Assembly (NCBI RefSeq): GCF_031501865.1
Contig: NZ_JARRCW010000001.1
Coordinates: 567,001 to 631,000 of the forward strand
Length of the DNA stretch: 64,000 nt
From: Pseudovibrio sp. M1P-2-3
Lineage (GTDB): Bacteria; Pseudomonadota; Alphaproteobacteria; Rhizobiales; Stappiaceae
Direction: 5' to 3'
Within the stretch, counting starts at the first letter, position 1. Each line of letters starts with the position of its first letter. Below the pieces are notes generated by a model. That model was not told the origin of the DNA and searched no databases. It worked only from the letters and a program-made list of their open reading frames with translations. The position numbers and the translations under genes are program-made. Shown in pieces: positions 18,374 through 28,049 of this stretch.

Positions 18374-18997
18374 TCAAGGGCGGGATGAGTTGGTGGTGAC
18401 GGCAACTGCTATCCCAAAGAGAGTGAGGAGTACGCCAAAAGAGCGTTCGAGCCAAAGTTTGATGCGTAAAAATCCTTGGCGCACAGATGGAAGCGTGAAG
18501 AAGCAAGTTACTATGACAAACCATGCAAAAACACCGCTTGCCATGATTACACCATAACCGACCTTGGTCAAAAGCGTAGTTTCTGGGGAAGTCACTTGCA
18601 GGAAGACACTCAATGCAAACATTGTGGCCTTGGGGTTTGTGACGTTGGTTAGGAATCCCCAGCGTAGTGCTTTATAAGGCGAGATGACGGTCTCTTCAGA
18701 GCTTTCAGGCCCTGAGTTTGACGCTCCGCGGAACATGGTTACGCCGAGAAATACAAGATATGCGGCTCCAACAAGCTTCAGGATATTAAATAGAAAAATA
18801 GATTGCGATACAAGCAACCCAATACCCGCCAAAGCATATGTGACATGGACAGCCAGAGCCAAGCCAATTCCTAGGGCAGTCATGATTCCCGCAAGTCTTC
18901 CACCGATCAAGGCATTGCGGATGACGACAGCAAAGTCAGGTCCAGGTACTATTGCAACAACAATTGTCAAAGAAATTACGGTTAATAGTTCTGTCAT
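18374..18997 (-). CDS. LysE/RhtB-family amino acid exporter
   Basis: A 207-residue inner membrane protein with six hydrophobic segments. [23 protein letters not shown] near the N-terminus is the LysE/RhtB signature, and [19 protein letters not shown] is the second conserved block. It should export an amino acid or amino acid analogue. It sits between gap and pgk, 19 bases upstream of pgk; a terminator at 19055-19095 separates it from gap. Confidence 0.9.
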   Translation of the reverse strand: MTELLTVISLTIVVAIVPGPDFAVVIRNALIGGRLAGIMTALGIGLALAVHVTYALAGIGLLVSQSIFLFNILKLVGAAYLVFLGVTMFRGASNSGPESSEETVISPYKALRWGFLTNVTNPKATMFALSVFLQVTSPETTLLTKVGYGVIMASGVFAWFVIVTCFFTLPSVRQGFLRIKLWLERSFGVLLTLFGIAVAVTTNSSRP

Positions 18998-19054
18998 GAA
19001 TTTGAACCCTTACAGGCCTAAAACGCAAATCATTTTCGCTTGAATGCTAGAGAG

Positions 19055-19095
19055 GCGAAAAAGAAAGGCTGGCTTATTTAAGGAGCCAGCCTTTC
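19055..19095 (-). terminator. Intrinsic terminator after gap (minus strand)
   Basis: GAAAGGCTGGC (19063-19073) and GCCAGCCTTTC (19085-19095) form an 11-bp stem, and on the minus strand CTTTTTCGCC follows. It lies between gap and the lysE-like gene. Confidence 0.85.
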
Positions 19096-19123
19096 TATCA
19101 AATTTTCGGACTTAACCGACTGA

Positions 19124-20131
19124 TCAGATTAGCTTTGCCATTGCAACGGCGGTGTCTGCCATGCGGTTGGAAAAGCCCCATTCGTTGTCGTACCATGTGA
19201 GGATACGAACCATTTTGCCTTCCATGACCTTGGTCTGGTCCATGTGGAAGATGGAGGAATGCGGATCATGGTTGAAATCGCAGGAAACGTTTGGCAGCTC
19301 TGTGTAGCCTAGAACGCCCTTGAGTTCGCCCTCAGCAGCTTCCTTGATAGCAGCGTTGATTTGTTCAACTGTGGTGTCTTTTTTGGCTTCGAATACCAAG
19401 TCCACAACAGAAACGTTTGGAGTTGGTACGCGGATAGCAACACCGTCCAGCTTGCCAGCCAGTTCAGGAAGAACAAGACCAACAGCCTTAGCTGCACCTG
19501 TGGATGTTGGGATCATGGACATAGCTGCCGCGCGGGCGCGGTACAGGTCTTTGTGCATGGTGTCGAGAGTTGGCTGATCACCTGTGTAGGAATGAATGGT
19601 GGTCATGAAGCCTTTTTCGATGCCAACAGCCTTGTCAAGAACAGCTGCAACAGGGGATAGGCAGTTGGTTGTGCAAGAAGCGTTGGAAACAACCAGATCG
19701 TCTTTTGTCAAAGTGTCGTGGTTGACACCGTAAACGATTGTCTTGTCAGCACCAGCAGCTGGAGCAGAAACCAGAACGCGCTTTGCGCCTGCTTCAAGGT
19801 GCAGGGAGGCTTTTTCTTTTGCGGTGAAAATGCCAGTACATTCCAGTGCAACGTCAATGCCCAACTCACCCCAAGGAAGATCTTTCGGGTCACGGATTGC
19901 GGTTACTTTAATAGGGCCGCGGCCAACGTCAATGGAATCGCCGTCTACTTTAACCTCTGCTGGGAATTTGCCATGAACAGAGTCGAAGCGCAGCAGGTGA
20001 GCATTTGTTTCAACAGGACCTAAATCGTTGATTGCTACAACTTCAATATCGGTACGGCCCGATTCAATAATTGCACGAAGAACGTTACGTCCAATACGAC
20101 CGAAGCCGTTGATGGCTACCTTTACTGCCAT
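19124..20131 (-). CDS. gap: Glyceraldehyde-3-phosphate dehydrogenase, type I
   Basis: A 335-residue phosphorylating [14 protein letters not shown] (8-16) binds the cofactor, ASCTTNC holds the catalytic cysteine at 153, and the later TIHSYTGDQ carries the active-site histidine. AINDLG at the end of strand 2 fits NAD use. Start ATG 20131 with AAAGAGG upstream. It lies 122 bases after tkt on the same strand. The tkt-gap-pgk order is widespread in alphaproteobacteria; here a LysE exporter gene is interposed before pgk. Confidence 0.96.
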   Translation of the reverse strand: MAVKVAINGFGRIGRNVLRAIIESGRTDIEVVAINDLGPVETNAHLLRFDSVHGKFPAEVKVDGDSIDVGRGPIKVTAIRDPKDLPWGELGIDVALECTGIFTAKEKASLHLEAGAKRVLVSAPAAGADKTIVYGVNHDTLTKDDLVVSNASCTTNCLSPVAAVLDKAVGIEKGFMTTIHSYTGDQPTLDTMHKDLYRARAAAMSMIPTSTGAAKAVGLVLPELAGKLDGVAIRVPTPNVSVVDLVFEAKKDTTVEQINAAIKEAAEGELKGVLGYTELPNVSCDFNHDPHSSIFHMDQTKVMEGKMVRILTWYDNEWGFSNRMADTAVAMAKLI

Positions 20132-20253
20132 TTGAAAACCTCTTTCTTTCAGCGCCTTGTAATGTGGCGCGCTGTAGGCCTTGCCGGCTCTTCGCCAGCC
20201 GTTTAGCGAGGGAGGGTGCGCGCTTAAAAGAGGCGTGCACCCCAGTATTTACC

Positions 20254-22248
20254 TTAGGCGTCGGTGCCTAGGCGAGTTTGAGCTTCCTGAACGACAGCTG
20301 CTGCTGTAATACCGAAATGCTCATAGAGTTCTTTGTAGGGGCCAGAGGCTCCGAAACCGCTCATGCCAACAAAGGCTCCGTCGTTGCCAATGAAACGGTC
20401 CCAACCCTGACGGATACCTGCTTCAATAGCAATTTTGACAGGGCTATTGCCGAGAATGGACTGCTTGTAAGCGTCTGATTGCTCTTCAAACAGTTCAAAG
20501 CAAGGAACGGAAACAACCCGAGCCTCAATGCCATTTTCTTTCAGCTGCTTTTGCGCGTCTACTGCAATTTCAACTTCAGAACCGGTTGCAAAGATCGTGA
20601 CCTGTGCATCGCCGTCACACTCGGAAATCACATAGGCCCCCTTTGCACAGCGGTTTTCTGCTTCATAAGCAGGGCGCTGAGAAGGAAGGTTCTGACGTGT
20701 GAGCGCCAAAACGCTTGGAGTTTCCTTGGTTTCAAGAGAAAGCTGCCAACATTCCAGTGTCTCGGTGATGTCAGCAGGACGGAAGAAATGCAGGTTCGGA
20801 ATTGCGCGCAGAGCAGCAAAATGCTCAACTGGCTGATGGGTCGGACCATCTTCACCAAGACCGATTGAATCGTGGGTCATGACGTGGATAACGCGCTGTT
20901 TCATGAGCGCGGCCAGACGAAGGGACGGGCGGCAATAGTCGGAGAAGATCAAAAATCCGCCGGAATAAGGCACAAGACCGCCATGCAACGCCATGCCGTT
21001 CATAGCCGCTGCCATGCCATGCTCGCGAATACCCCAGTGCATATACCGACCGGAGAAGTCGTCGGGTGTGATGGATGCGGTTTGAGCGGTTTTGGTGTTG
21101 TTGGATCCGGTTAAGTCGGCAGAGCCGCCAATAGTCTCTGGTAGAACCTGATTGATGACGCCCAGAACAGCCTCGGAAGCCTTACGGGTAGCCATGGTTG
21201 GCTGAGTTTTGGCCAGCTCTTTCTTATAGGTGTCGATTGCCTTGGTAAAATCGGCAGGCAGATCGCCACGCTCACGGCGGTCAAACTCTGCGCGCAAGTC
21301 AGCTTCAGAGTTTGTAAAGCGCTCTTCCCACTCACGGCGCGCTTGCCCGGAACGTAGGCCTGCAATGCGCCATGCGTCGATCACATCACTTGGCACGTCG
21401 AAGGGCTCACTTGCCCAGTTAAGTGCTTCGCGAGTGGCCTTGACTTCATCAGCGCCCAAAGGTGAGCCATGTACTTTATTGGTTCCAGCTTTTGTTGGCG
21501 AGCCGAAGCCAATCTGTGTTTTTGCAGCAATTAATGTCGGGCGGTCACTTTTCTGAGCGGTTTCCAAAGCTGCTGTGATCGCTTCTGGATCATGACCGTC
21601 AATAGAAATGGTGTTCCAGCCTGATGCCTGAAAGCGCATGACCTGATTTGTACTATCGGCCATAGAGACACTGCCATCGATGGTGATGTCATTGTCATCC
21701 CAGATAACGATGAGCTTGTTCAGCTTCAGGTGTCCTGCCAGAGAAAGGGCTTCTTGTGAAATCCCTTCCATAAGGCAGCCATCGCCAGCTAGAACATAGG
21801 TGTGGTGATCAACTAGGTCAGCACCAAAGCGGTTTTGCTGGATTTTTTCAGCAATCGCCATGCCTACTGCGTTGGCCAATCCTTGTCCAAGAGGGCCTGT
21901 CGTTGTTTCAATACCAGCGCCGTGGCCAAATTCGGGGTGACCACAAGTGCGATATCCCAGCTGACGGAAATTCTTAAGTTGCTCGATTGGAAAATCTTCG
22001 TAGCCAAGAAGATGTAGAAGAGAATAGAGTAGCATGGAGCCGTGCCCTGCCGACAGAACGAATCGGTCCCGGTCCGGCCAGTTTGGCGCCTTAGGGTCAA
22101 ACTTCAGAAACTTAGAGAAAAGAACTGTGGCAACATCCGCTGTTCCCATCGGAAGACCGGGATGTCCAGACTTCGCTTTTTCAATAGCGTCGATTGAGAG
22201 AAAGCGGATCGCGTTTGCCATCCGGTTGTGTTTTTCGAGATCGGTCAT
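20254..22248 (-). CDS. tkt: Transketolase
   Basis: A 664-residue thiamine-diphosphate enzyme of the pentose phosphate pathway. [20 protein letters not shown] is the N-terminal signature, [13 protein letters not shown] the diphosphate-binding motif, and [20 protein letters not shown] the central transketolase motif. I start at ATG 22248 ([18 protein letters not shown]); the frame is open for 40 more codons upstream, but those residues are not family-like. The ribosome binding site is weak (GGGACGAAG). Confidence 0.95.
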   Translation of the reverse strand: MTDLEKHNRMANAIRFLSIDAIEKAKSGHPGLPMGTADVATVLFSKFLKFDPKAPNWPDRDRFVLSAGHGSMLLYSLLHLLGYEDFPIEQLKNFRQLGYRTCGHPEFGHGAGIETTTGPLGQGLANAVGMAIAEKIQQNRFGADLVDHHTYVLAGDGCLMEGISQEALSLAGHLKLNKLIVIWDDNDITIDGSVSMADSTNQVMRFQASGWNTISIDGHDPEAITAALETAQKSDRPTLIAAKTQIGFGSPTKAGTNKVHGSPLGADEVKATREALNWASEPFDVPSDVIDAWRIAGLRSGQARREWEERFTNSEADLRAEFDRRERGDLPADFTKAIDTYKKELAKTQPTMATRKASEAVLGVINQVLPETIGGSADLTGSNNTKTAQTASITPDDFSGRYMHWGIREHGMAAAMNGMALHGGLVPYSGGFLIFSDYCRPSLRLAALMKQRVIHVMTHDSIGLGEDGPTHQPVEHFAALRAIPNLHFFRPADITETLECWQLSLETKETPSVLALTRQNLPSQRPAYEAENRCAKGAYVISECDGDAQVTIFATGSEVEIAVDAQKQLKENGIEARVVSVPCFELFEEQSDAYKQSILGNSPVKIAIEAGIRQGWDRFIGNDGAFVGMSGFGASGPYKELYEHFGITAAAVVQEAQTRLGTDA

Positions 22249-22763
22249 CTTCGTCCCGTTGCTCGTTCGGCCGGGCAGCCGACATACTATTTTTCTACCG
22301 TAGAGCAGCTGTATTCCTGTCGCCTTTGCCCCAGGCGGAGAATGCAGGTTTTGGCTGCTGAAAGTCATACGAAAGGAGACATAACAGGTAGTGATATTAA
22401 GTCAATCAAACTGATCCGTTTGGTCTCACAAACTGATAATATGATAGTTTTAACGGTGAAATTTCAGAAATATATAGGTAAAAACTCAAGATAAGTTGTG
22501 AAAGTTTAACAGGCCTTCCTTTGGTAATTGGGTTTGAGGGGGCTGCTTGAGTAGCGCAAATGAACCTGATTGCGAGAATGAATGGTGCTCGCGAAGATGA
22601 TTATGATGTGAATAACAAGGGGTAAGCTGGTTTCTCTCATAGAAACGGTGGCAAAGCATGCCTTAGAGAAGGTACAGTAAAGCTTAGTCAGTTATAGCAA
22701 TATCTTATACGACAGGTTAAATGCTGCTGACATGAATTGGTAGATAACAAGGGCAAGGCAAGT
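22249..22763. other. Divergent promoter region between tkt and the DUF4164 gene
   Basis: 515 bases without a supported gene. Short frames such as one of 21 codons beginning near 22560 have no ribosome binding site. No strong hairpin or repeat was seen. It should hold the promoters of tkt (leftward) and of the DUF4164-zapA unit (rightward). Confidence 0.5.
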
Positions 22764-23045
22764 ATGGAAAACAGCCAAAAACTCAATGATGCACTTGGGC
22801 GTTTGACGGCGGCTGTTGGAAAATTGGAAACCGTTGCCCATCAGCGGCTATCTACTGACAAAATGGTTGATGTTTTGGAGACCGATATCCAGCGCTTGGG
22901 AGAAGACCGTTCGCGTCTGGCAGCAACTTTAGATAGTGCGGAAGCTCGTGCTGATAAGTTGGAAAGCATCAATAAAGAAGTTTCAAGGCGCCTCGTTGCT
23001 GCCATGGAGTCAATTCGAACTGTACTTGATAAGCAGGGACGCTGA
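22764..23045 (+). CDS. DUF4164-family coiled-coil protein
   Basis: A 93-residue helical protein with heptad-like leucines through most of its length (LNDALGRLTAAVGKLE, then DRSRLAATLDSAEARADKLE). It fits the DUF4164 family, which in Rhizobiales precedes zapA. ATG 22764 follows AAGGCAAG. The next gene, zapA, begins 4 bases after the stop, so the two are co-translated and may share a role in division. Confidence 0.8.
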   Translation: MENSQKLNDALGRLTAAVGKLETVAHQRLSTDKMVDVLETDIQRLGEDRSRLAATLDSAEARADKLESINKEVSRRLVAAMESIRTVLDKQGR

Positions 23046-23048
23046 CGT

Positions 23049-23498
23049 ATGGCACAAATATCAGTCACAATTAACGGCCGTAGTTTTCGTATGGCCTGCG
23101 ATGATGGGGAAGAAGAGAGGTTGCTGGGATTAGCCAAGCGCTTTGATGAGAGCATTGACATGCTAAGAGGAAGCTTTGGTGAAATTGGAGACTTGCGCCT
23201 GACAGTTATGGCCGGAATTATGGCTATGGACCAGATGGCGGAAAAAGAGCGGAAATTGAAGGTTCTGGAGGAGGATCTGGCTAAAACTAAGGTGCAGTTC
23301 GAGGAAGACCTCAAGCGCCAAAGTGAGAAGCTGGATGCAGAAATTGCCCAATTGAAGCGGGAAAATAATGCTCACGGTGAAATCTCGGCACGTCGCGAAG
23401 AGTTGATGAGCAGCAAGCTGAACGAAGTTGCAGTGAAAATCGAAGAATTGGCGGAAAGCCTTGCCGGAGTTCCAAAGGAAGAAGTGGAAGTTTCCTGA
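23049..23498 (+). CDS. zapA: Cell division protein ZapA
   Basis: A 149-residue protein starting MAQISVTINGRSFRMACDDG, followed by LAKRFDESIDMLR, the ZapA globular domain, then a long coiled coil (residues 65-145). ZapA binds and bundles FtsZ at midcell. The C-terminal coil is longer than in E. coli ZapA (about 109 residues), as usual in alphaproteobacteria. 6S RNA and folate cyclo-ligase genes follow, the classic zapA-ssrS-ygfA order. Confidence 0.9.
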   Translation: MAQISVTINGRSFRMACDDGEEERLLGLAKRFDESIDMLRGSFGEIGDLRLTVMAGIMAMDQMAEKERKLKVLEEDLAKTKVQFEEDLKRQSEKLDAEIAQLKRENNAHGEISARREELMSSKLNEVAVKIEELAESLAGVPKEEVEVS

Positions 23499-23524
23499 TG
23501 GTCAGGGCTGGCATTCTGGAAAGT

Positions 23525-23665
23525 CTTTATGTATAGGGTGGGAGGCGTCGCTGCGCAGTTCGTCAGGCGAAACATTATCCCCGGGGCCTTACGCATTCCT
23601 TCGGGAGCTGTTCCTGTTTTCGCTCGTGGGCTTAAACACACGGCACCCACCTACATTGTAGGTTC
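23525..23665 (+). ncRNA. ssrS: 6S RNA
   Basis: The region between zapA and the 5-formyl-THF cyclo-ligase gene is where 6S RNA lies in many proteobacteria. A closing stem is visible: 23534-23547 pairs with 23641-23653 with a one-base bulge and two mismatches, leaving a long internal rod with GGGGCCTTACG and CGCTCGTGGGCTTAAACAC arms. 6S RNA binds the sigma-70 RNA polymerase holoenzyme and tunes transcription in stationary phase. The ends are estimated; a covariance search (Rfam 6S) would fix them. Confidence 0.7.
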
Positions 23666-23761
23666 TCCGGGATTGCACAATCGTTAACGGCTGAAGTGGC
23701 ACGCTCCTTACCTGAGTGAAAACTGTTTGTTTTGAGGGGTTGCAGCTTAGGTAGGGTTGAA

Positions 23762-24349
23762 GTGATAGAAACTCCTCCGGTACGTTTTGTACAAAAAGAA
23801 AAACTTCGCAAAACTGTAAAACAGCGCCGTACTCTCTTGCTAAGTGAGCAAAAAGCAACTGCTTCCAGAAAACTCGTGTCACATTTACATGCTCTAGCCT
23901 TAGCAAAGGGGATGAATGTTGCGGGTTATTGGCCGATTAATGGTGAAATTGACCCAAGGCCGTTAATGGAAGCTCTGAAAACTGCGGGTGCAAAGCTGTG
24001 CCTACCGGTTGTTGATGGTGAGAAATTGATCTTTCGTCACTATGATGGAAGTGAGGAGCTTCAACCTGCAGGCTTTGGAAGTTATGGCCCCCCAGAAAAT
24101 GCCCCGGTTACCTTGCCCGACCTACTCTTGCTGCCGCTGTTAGCCTTTGATAAAGGCGGAAACCGCTTGGGTTATGGTGGCGGTTTTTATGATCGTGCTA
24201 TTCAAGCGATAGAAAAAGAAAAAGTCTGCTTGCGAATTGGGCTTGCATTTTCGTGCCAGCAAGTAGAAGAGGTGCCTGTGGAACCCCATGATCAGAAACT
24301 TGATGGTATCTTGACTGAGGACGGGTTCCTTTCGTTTAAAAGGGATTGA
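23762..24349 (+). CDS. ygfA: 5-formyltetrahydrofolate cyclo-ligase
   Basis: A 195-residue enzyme that uses ATP to convert 5-formyl-THF to 5,10-methenyl-THF. The N-terminal KEKLRKTVKQRR binds nucleotide and LGYGGGFYDR near residue 145 is the family signature. I choose GTG 23762, which has AGGTAGGG about 7 bases upstream, over the TTG at 23732. It overlaps no other gene and ends 14 bases before the next start. Confidence 0.9.
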   Translation: MIETPPVRFVQKEKLRKTVKQRRTLLLSEQKATASRKLVSHLHALALAKGMNVAGYWPINGEIDPRPLMEALKTAGAKLCLPVVDGEKLIFRHYDGSEELQPAGFGSYGPPENAPVTLPDLLLLPLLAFDKGGNRLGYGGGFYDRAIQAIEKEKVCLRIGLAFSCQQVEEVPVEPHDQKLDGILTEDGFLSFKRD

Positions 24350-24363
24350 TAAAGGAAACCCGA

Positions 24364-25194
24364 ATGAGGCTGCTTTTTCTTGGCGACTTGGTAGGACGAT
24401 CAGGGCGCACTGCTGTAATTGAACAACTGCCGCAATTGGTTGAGGATAACCAGTTGGATTTTGTTGTTGTGAACGGCGAGAATTCCGCAGCAGGTTTCGG
24501 GATTACCGAGCAAATTCTTCAAGATGTGCTGGATGCTGGTGCGGATGTGGTGACAACTGGAAACCATATCTGGGATCAACGGGATACACTGGTTTATATT
24601 GAGCGGCATCCGGAACTGCTGCGACCTGCAAACTATCCCCCAGGGTCTCCTGGAAAAGGAGCAAACCTTTACAGAGCGCGCAACGGAGCAAATGTTCTAG
24701 TCGCGAACGTAATGGGTCGTGTTTATATGGATGCGCTGGATGATCCTTTTGCAGCGGTGGATAAAATACTCGAGGAGTGCCCTCTTGGGCATGTAGCGGA
24801 CGCAATCATAATTGATATGCATGCAGAGGCTACAAGCGAGAAGCAGGCCATGGGGCATTTTTGCGATGGTAGGGTGTCGCTTGTTGTGGGAACCCATACC
24901 CATGCGCCTACTGCAGACCACCAGATTCTTGTGGGTGGAACAGCCTATATGTCTGATGCGGGCATGTGCGGGGACTATGATTCAGTCTTGGGAATGGAAA
25001 AGGAAGAGCCGGTAAGCCGCTTTCTTCGGAAAATACCTGGGGGGCGTTTTACGCCAGCTTCGGGGGAAGCAACCATCTGTGGTGTCGCTGTAGAGACAGA
25101 TGATAGGACAGGTCTTGCAACCCATGTCTCTCCGGTTCGTATCGGTGGCAGGCTTTCACAGGTTATTCCTCACTTTTGGCCCAAGGGGCAGTAA
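24364..25194 (+). CDS. YmdB-type metallophosphoesterase (TIGR00282)
   Basis: A 276-residue phosphodiesterase. MRLLFLGDLVGRSGR holds the first metal-binding aspartate, VVVNGENSAAG the bridging asparagine/glutamate, TTGNHIWD the Asn-His and VVGTHTHAPTAD the C-terminal histidines. In Bacillus YmdB cleaves cyclic nucleotides and affects biofilm and RNA levels; the role in alphaproteobacteria is unknown. AAGGAAA precedes ATG 24364. It follows the cyclo-ligase gene by 14 bases and is likely co-transcribed with it. Confidence 0.87.
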   Translation: MRLLFLGDLVGRSGRTAVIEQLPQLVEDNQLDFVVVNGENSAAGFGITEQILQDVLDAGADVVTTGNHIWDQRDTLVYIERHPELLRPANYPPGSPGKGANLYRARNGANVLVANVMGRVYMDALDDPFAAVDKILEECPLGHVADAIIIDMHAEATSEKQAMGHFCDGRVSLVVGTHTHAPTADHQILVGGTAYMSDAGMCGDYDSVLGMEKEEPVSRFLRKIPGGRFTPASGEATICGVAVETDDRTGLATHVSPVRIGGRLSQVIPHFWPKGQ

Positions 25195-25198
25195 GCTA

Positions 25199-25325
25199 AG
25201 TGAGTTAGGAGAGTAAGTTGCGCCCCTCTTTATTTTACGCGCAGCACTTACTATAAGCATTACGGATATATATAAAGCTATCCGCTTTGAGGGGCGACCT
25301 GTGGCGAGCTTGTTACTAGCTCACT
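25199..25325 (+). ncRNA. Candidate structured RNA or leader before yebC
   Basis: Three nested stems can be drawn. The outer stem is 25199-25208 with 25316-25325 (10 pairs, one G-T). The middle stem is CGCCCCTC 25221-25228 with GAGGGGCG 25289-25296. The inner stem is CGGATA 25263-25268 with TATCCG 25279-25284. Together they make a rod of about 127 bases between the phosphoesterase stop and yebC. It could be a small RNA or part of the yebC leader. I know no family with this sequence, and its transcription is not shown. Confidence 0.4.
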
Positions 25326-25401
25326 CTATCTGCCGCTATATGCCTCTAATTAAGCCGTCTGCTTTTTAAAAGTTAACGAAGCAATTGATCCGGAAAGACC
25401 T

Positions 25402-26145
25402 ATGGCTGGACATTCAAAATTTAAAAACATCATGCACCGCAAAGGGCGGCAGGACGCTGTGCGGTCAAAGATGTTTTCCAAACTTTCTAAAGAAATTACC
25501 GTAGCAGCCAAGATGGGCGATCCTGATCCGGATAAAAACCCGCGTTTACGCTTGGCTGTACAAAATGCCAAAGGGCAGTCAATGCCCAAGGACAATATTC
25601 AGCGCGCTATTGCGAAATCCCAGCAAAGTGACGGGGCAAACTATAGCGAGATTCGCTATGAAGGTTACGGCCCTGGTGGAACCGCAATTATTGTTGAGGC
25701 GCTCACCGACAACAAGAACCGTTCAGCCGCAGCAGTTCGCTCTTACTTCACGAAGTATGGCGGCTCTCTTGGGGAGACAGGTTCCGTTTCATTTATGTTC
25801 GATCGCCTGGGTGAGATCGTCTATAAGGAGGAAGTTGGTGAAGCTGACGCTGTTCTAGAAGCTGGCATTGAGGCGGGTGCCGAGGACGTAGTCTCCGATG
25901 AAGATGGTCATACTATCTTGTGTGCGTTTGAAGACTTGTCTGAAGTCTCAAAGGCGTTGGAAGGTACACTTGGAGAAGCTGAATCTGTCAAGGTTATCTG
26001 GAAGCCGCAGAACCTTGTTCCCGTCAATGAAGATAAAGCTGGTTCGATCATGAAGTTGATGGATCTCTTCGATGAAGATGATGACGTGCAAAACGTTTTT
26101 TCTAACTTTGATATTGATGAAGAGACTTTGGCAAAGCTGGGCTAA
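25402..26145 (+). CDS. yebC: YebC/PmpR-family translation or transcription regulator
   Basis: A 247-residue protein starting [19 protein letters not shown], with [21 protein letters not shown] in the middle, the strongly conserved YebC/TACO1 pattern. Members were first described as DNA-binding regulators; more recent work links the family to ribosomes stalled on proline-rich sequence. Start ATG 25402. In many alphaproteobacteria it precedes ruvC, as here, but an Lrp-type gene on the opposite strand is inserted between. Confidence 0.94.
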   Translation: MAGHSKFKNIMHRKGRQDAVRSKMFSKLSKEITVAAKMGDPDPDKNPRLRLAVQNAKGQSMPKDNIQRAIAKSQQSDGANYSEIRYEGYGPGGTAIIVEALTDNKNRSAAAVRSYFTKYGGSLGETGSVSFMFDRLGEIVYKEEVGEADAVLEAGIEAGAEDVVSDEDGHTILCAFEDLSEVSKALEGTLGEAESVKVIWKPQNLVPVNEDKAGSIMKLMDLFDEDDDVQNVFSNFDIDEETLAKLG

Positions 26146-26167
26146 CTGTACTGTTAAAGTAGAAATT

Positions 26168-26200
26168 CAAGCGGCGGTTGATCCAATCGCCGCTTTTTTG
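26168..26200 (+). terminator. Intrinsic terminator after yebC
   Basis: AAGCGGCG (26169-26176) pairs with CGCCGCTT (26188-26195), followed by TTTTTTG. It lies between the convergent yebC and Lrp-family genes. Confidence 0.85.
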
Positions 26201-26201
26201 T

Positions 26202-26690
26202 TTAGCGGGACTTTTCGAGGTGTTGCAGGGGGAGGGGGCCATTAGCCTTTAAGGTTCGAATTGCAAAGTTTGAACGCACATCTTCGACGCCCTCAAGTGT
26301 CATCAAGAAATCTTGGAGGAAACTGTCATAGGCCTCCAAAGAAGGAACAACAACTTCCGCCAGAATATCTGACTGGCCAGACACCAAATGGCATGAAACG
26401 ACTTCGCTTTGTTCTACGAGTCTTGTTTGTATGGCGATCACTTTGTCTCTACTTTGTTTTGCTACGCGTAACTCCACAAACACCGTCATTCCCAGCCCAA
26501 CAACTTTTCGATCAAGCGATGCCTGATAGCCGTTGATAACTCCTGTTTCTTCAAGGTTTTTTACTCGTCGTAGGCATGGGGAGGGAGAGAGGGCAACCTT
26601 ATTAGCCAACTCTACATTGGTCAGTCTGCCATCTTCCTGCAGGTTTTTAAGTATCTCCAAATCGATTTTATCGAGGGGCTCTCTTGGCAT
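26202..26690 (-). CDS. Lrp/AsnC-family transcriptional regulator
   Basis: A 162-residue regulator with an N-terminal winged helix-turn-helix (LDKIDLEILKNLQEDGRLTN, then LSPSPCLRRVKNLEETGVI) and a C-terminal RAM domain (CHLVSGQSDILAEVVVPSLE). Lrp-type proteins form octamers that sense amino acids. Start ATG 26690. No amino acid gene lies beside it, so its target cannot be inferred from context. Confidence 0.9.
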   Translation of the reverse strand: MPREPLDKIDLEILKNLQEDGRLTNVELANKVALSPSPCLRRVKNLEETGVINGYQASLDRKVVGLGMTVFVELRVAKQSRDKVIAIQTRLVEQSEVVSCHLVSGQSDILAEVVVPSLEAYDSFLQDFLMTLEGVEDVRSNFAIRTLKANGPLPLQHLEKSR

Positions 26691-26913
26691 ATTCTGTAAA
26701 TGATCCGTTCATATAGGGTAGATTATTGCTCGAATCTACAAGTTGCGAACAGAATTAGCAAATAAATCCGGAAAATAGAACAGGGGTTGGGAAGGCCTTT
26801 CGGAGCTGGGTAAATAAAACGGATATTTATATCGGTCAATAAACGCTGTTTTTAGGTTATTGAGGGGCAGGGCCAGTAGCCTAAAGTGAAAAGTTTTGTT
26901 ACCCCTTTGTTCC

Positions 26914-27435
26914 ATGAGGCATCCAATTAGAATTTTGGGAGTGGACCCCGGTTTACGTTTTACTGGCTGGGGACTTATTGAAGCACAAGGTAATCGACTG
27001 GGCTTTGTGGGCAGCGGTACAATAACATCCAATAGCAACTATGATCTGGCTTCACGCTTGAAGCAGCTCTATGATGGCCTGTATCAGGTAATTGAACGCA
27101 ATGCTCCGCATGAAGCCGCGGTTGAGAACACGTTTGTGAACAAAGACGCGAGCGCTACTTTGAAACTCGGGCAGGCTCGAGGTATTGCTTTGCTTGTTCC
27201 TGCACTTCATAACCTCAAAATTGCAGAGTATGCGCCTAATTTGGTGAAGAAAACTGTTGTGGGTTCTGGGCATGCGGATAAAGAGCAGATTCGTATGATG
27301 GTGAAAGTTCTAATGCCGAAAGCAACCTTCAATAGTGATGATGCCGCGGATGCTCTGGCCATTGCTGTATGTCATGCTCAACACAGAGGAAGTGCGGGCG
27401 ATAGGCTTGCCGTAGCGGAGGCGCGTTCTAAATGA
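26914..27435 (+). CDS. ruvC: Holliday junction endonuclease RuvC
   Basis: A 173-residue resolvase. The catalytic acidic residues D11 (LGVDPG), E71 (AVENTF) and the D142/D143/D146 set in [11 protein letters not shown] are all present. ATG 26914 is chosen over a TTG six codons upstream because [13 protein letters not shown] fits the family. The stop overlaps the ruvA start by four bases (ATGA), so translation is coupled. Confidence 0.95.
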   Translation: MRHPIRILGVDPGLRFTGWGLIEAQGNRLGFVGSGTITSNSNYDLASRLKQLYDGLYQVIERNAPHEAAVENTFVNKDASATLKLGQARGIALLVPALHNLKIAEYAPNLVKKTVVGSGHADKEQIRMMVKVLMPKATFNSDDAADALAIAVCHAQHRGSAGDRLAVAEARSK

Positions 27436-28049
27436 TTGGGAAATTAAAAGGCATAGTTGATAGTTTTGGCGATGACTTCGTGCTGCTGGATGTTCAGGGG
27501 GTTTGCTATCAGGTACACTGCCCGTCCCGTACATTGCAGGGCCTGCCAAGGGTAGGAGAGGCTGCTGTACTTTCCATCGATACATTTGTCCGTGAAGATA
27601 TGATCAAACTCTATGGTTTCCATGACGATACAGAGCGGGAATGGTTTCGTCTTTTGATGACTGTTCAAGGTGTTGGAGCCAAGGTTGCGCTGGGCATTCT
27701 CGGAATTATGAAAGCATCAGAGGTTGCCAATGCTATCGCCTTGGGAGATAAAACAGCTGTGACACGTGCTCCCGGTGTGGGTAAGCGTGTGGCTGAACGC
27801 ATTGTGAGCGAGCTGAAGGATAAAGCGCCAAACTTTGCGTCAGTGGATGGGGGTACAATTGCCATTTCATCAAGCCTGCAAGAGAACACAGCCTCTAATT
27901 CAATTTCAGATGCGGTTTCTGCCCTGTCTAATCTGGGCTACCAACAAGCGCAGGCAAGTGCCGCTGTGGCTGCTGCATTAAAAACTGCGGGCGAGGATGC
28001 CTCAGCTGAAACGCTCATTCGCTTGGGGCTTAAGGAACTTGCAGTATGA
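27432..28049 (+). CDS. ruvA: Holliday junction DNA helicase subunit RuvA
   Basis: A 205-residue protein starting [20 protein letters not shown] (OB fold), with helix-hairpin-helix segments [13 protein letters not shown] and [13 protein letters not shown] and a C-terminal domain III that contacts RuvB. RuvA holds the four-way junction. Its start overlaps the ruvC stop and its stop overlaps the ruvB start, both as ATGA. Confidence 0.95.
   Translation: MIGKLKGIVDSFGDDFVLLDVQGVCYQVHCPSRTLQGLPRVGEAAVLSIDTFVREDMIKLYGFHDDTEREWFRLLMTVQGVGAKVALGILGIMKASEVANAIALGDKTAVTRAPGVGKRVAERIVSELKDKAPNFASVDGGTIAISSSLQENTASNSISDAVSALSNLGYQQAQASAAVAAALKTAGEDASAETLIRLGLKELAV

Noticed and set aside
20213-20242. Terminator between tkt and gap
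   Set aside because: GGGTGC...GCACCC forms a short stem with no T tract on the minus strand; it may be a leader hairpin but not a convincing terminator.
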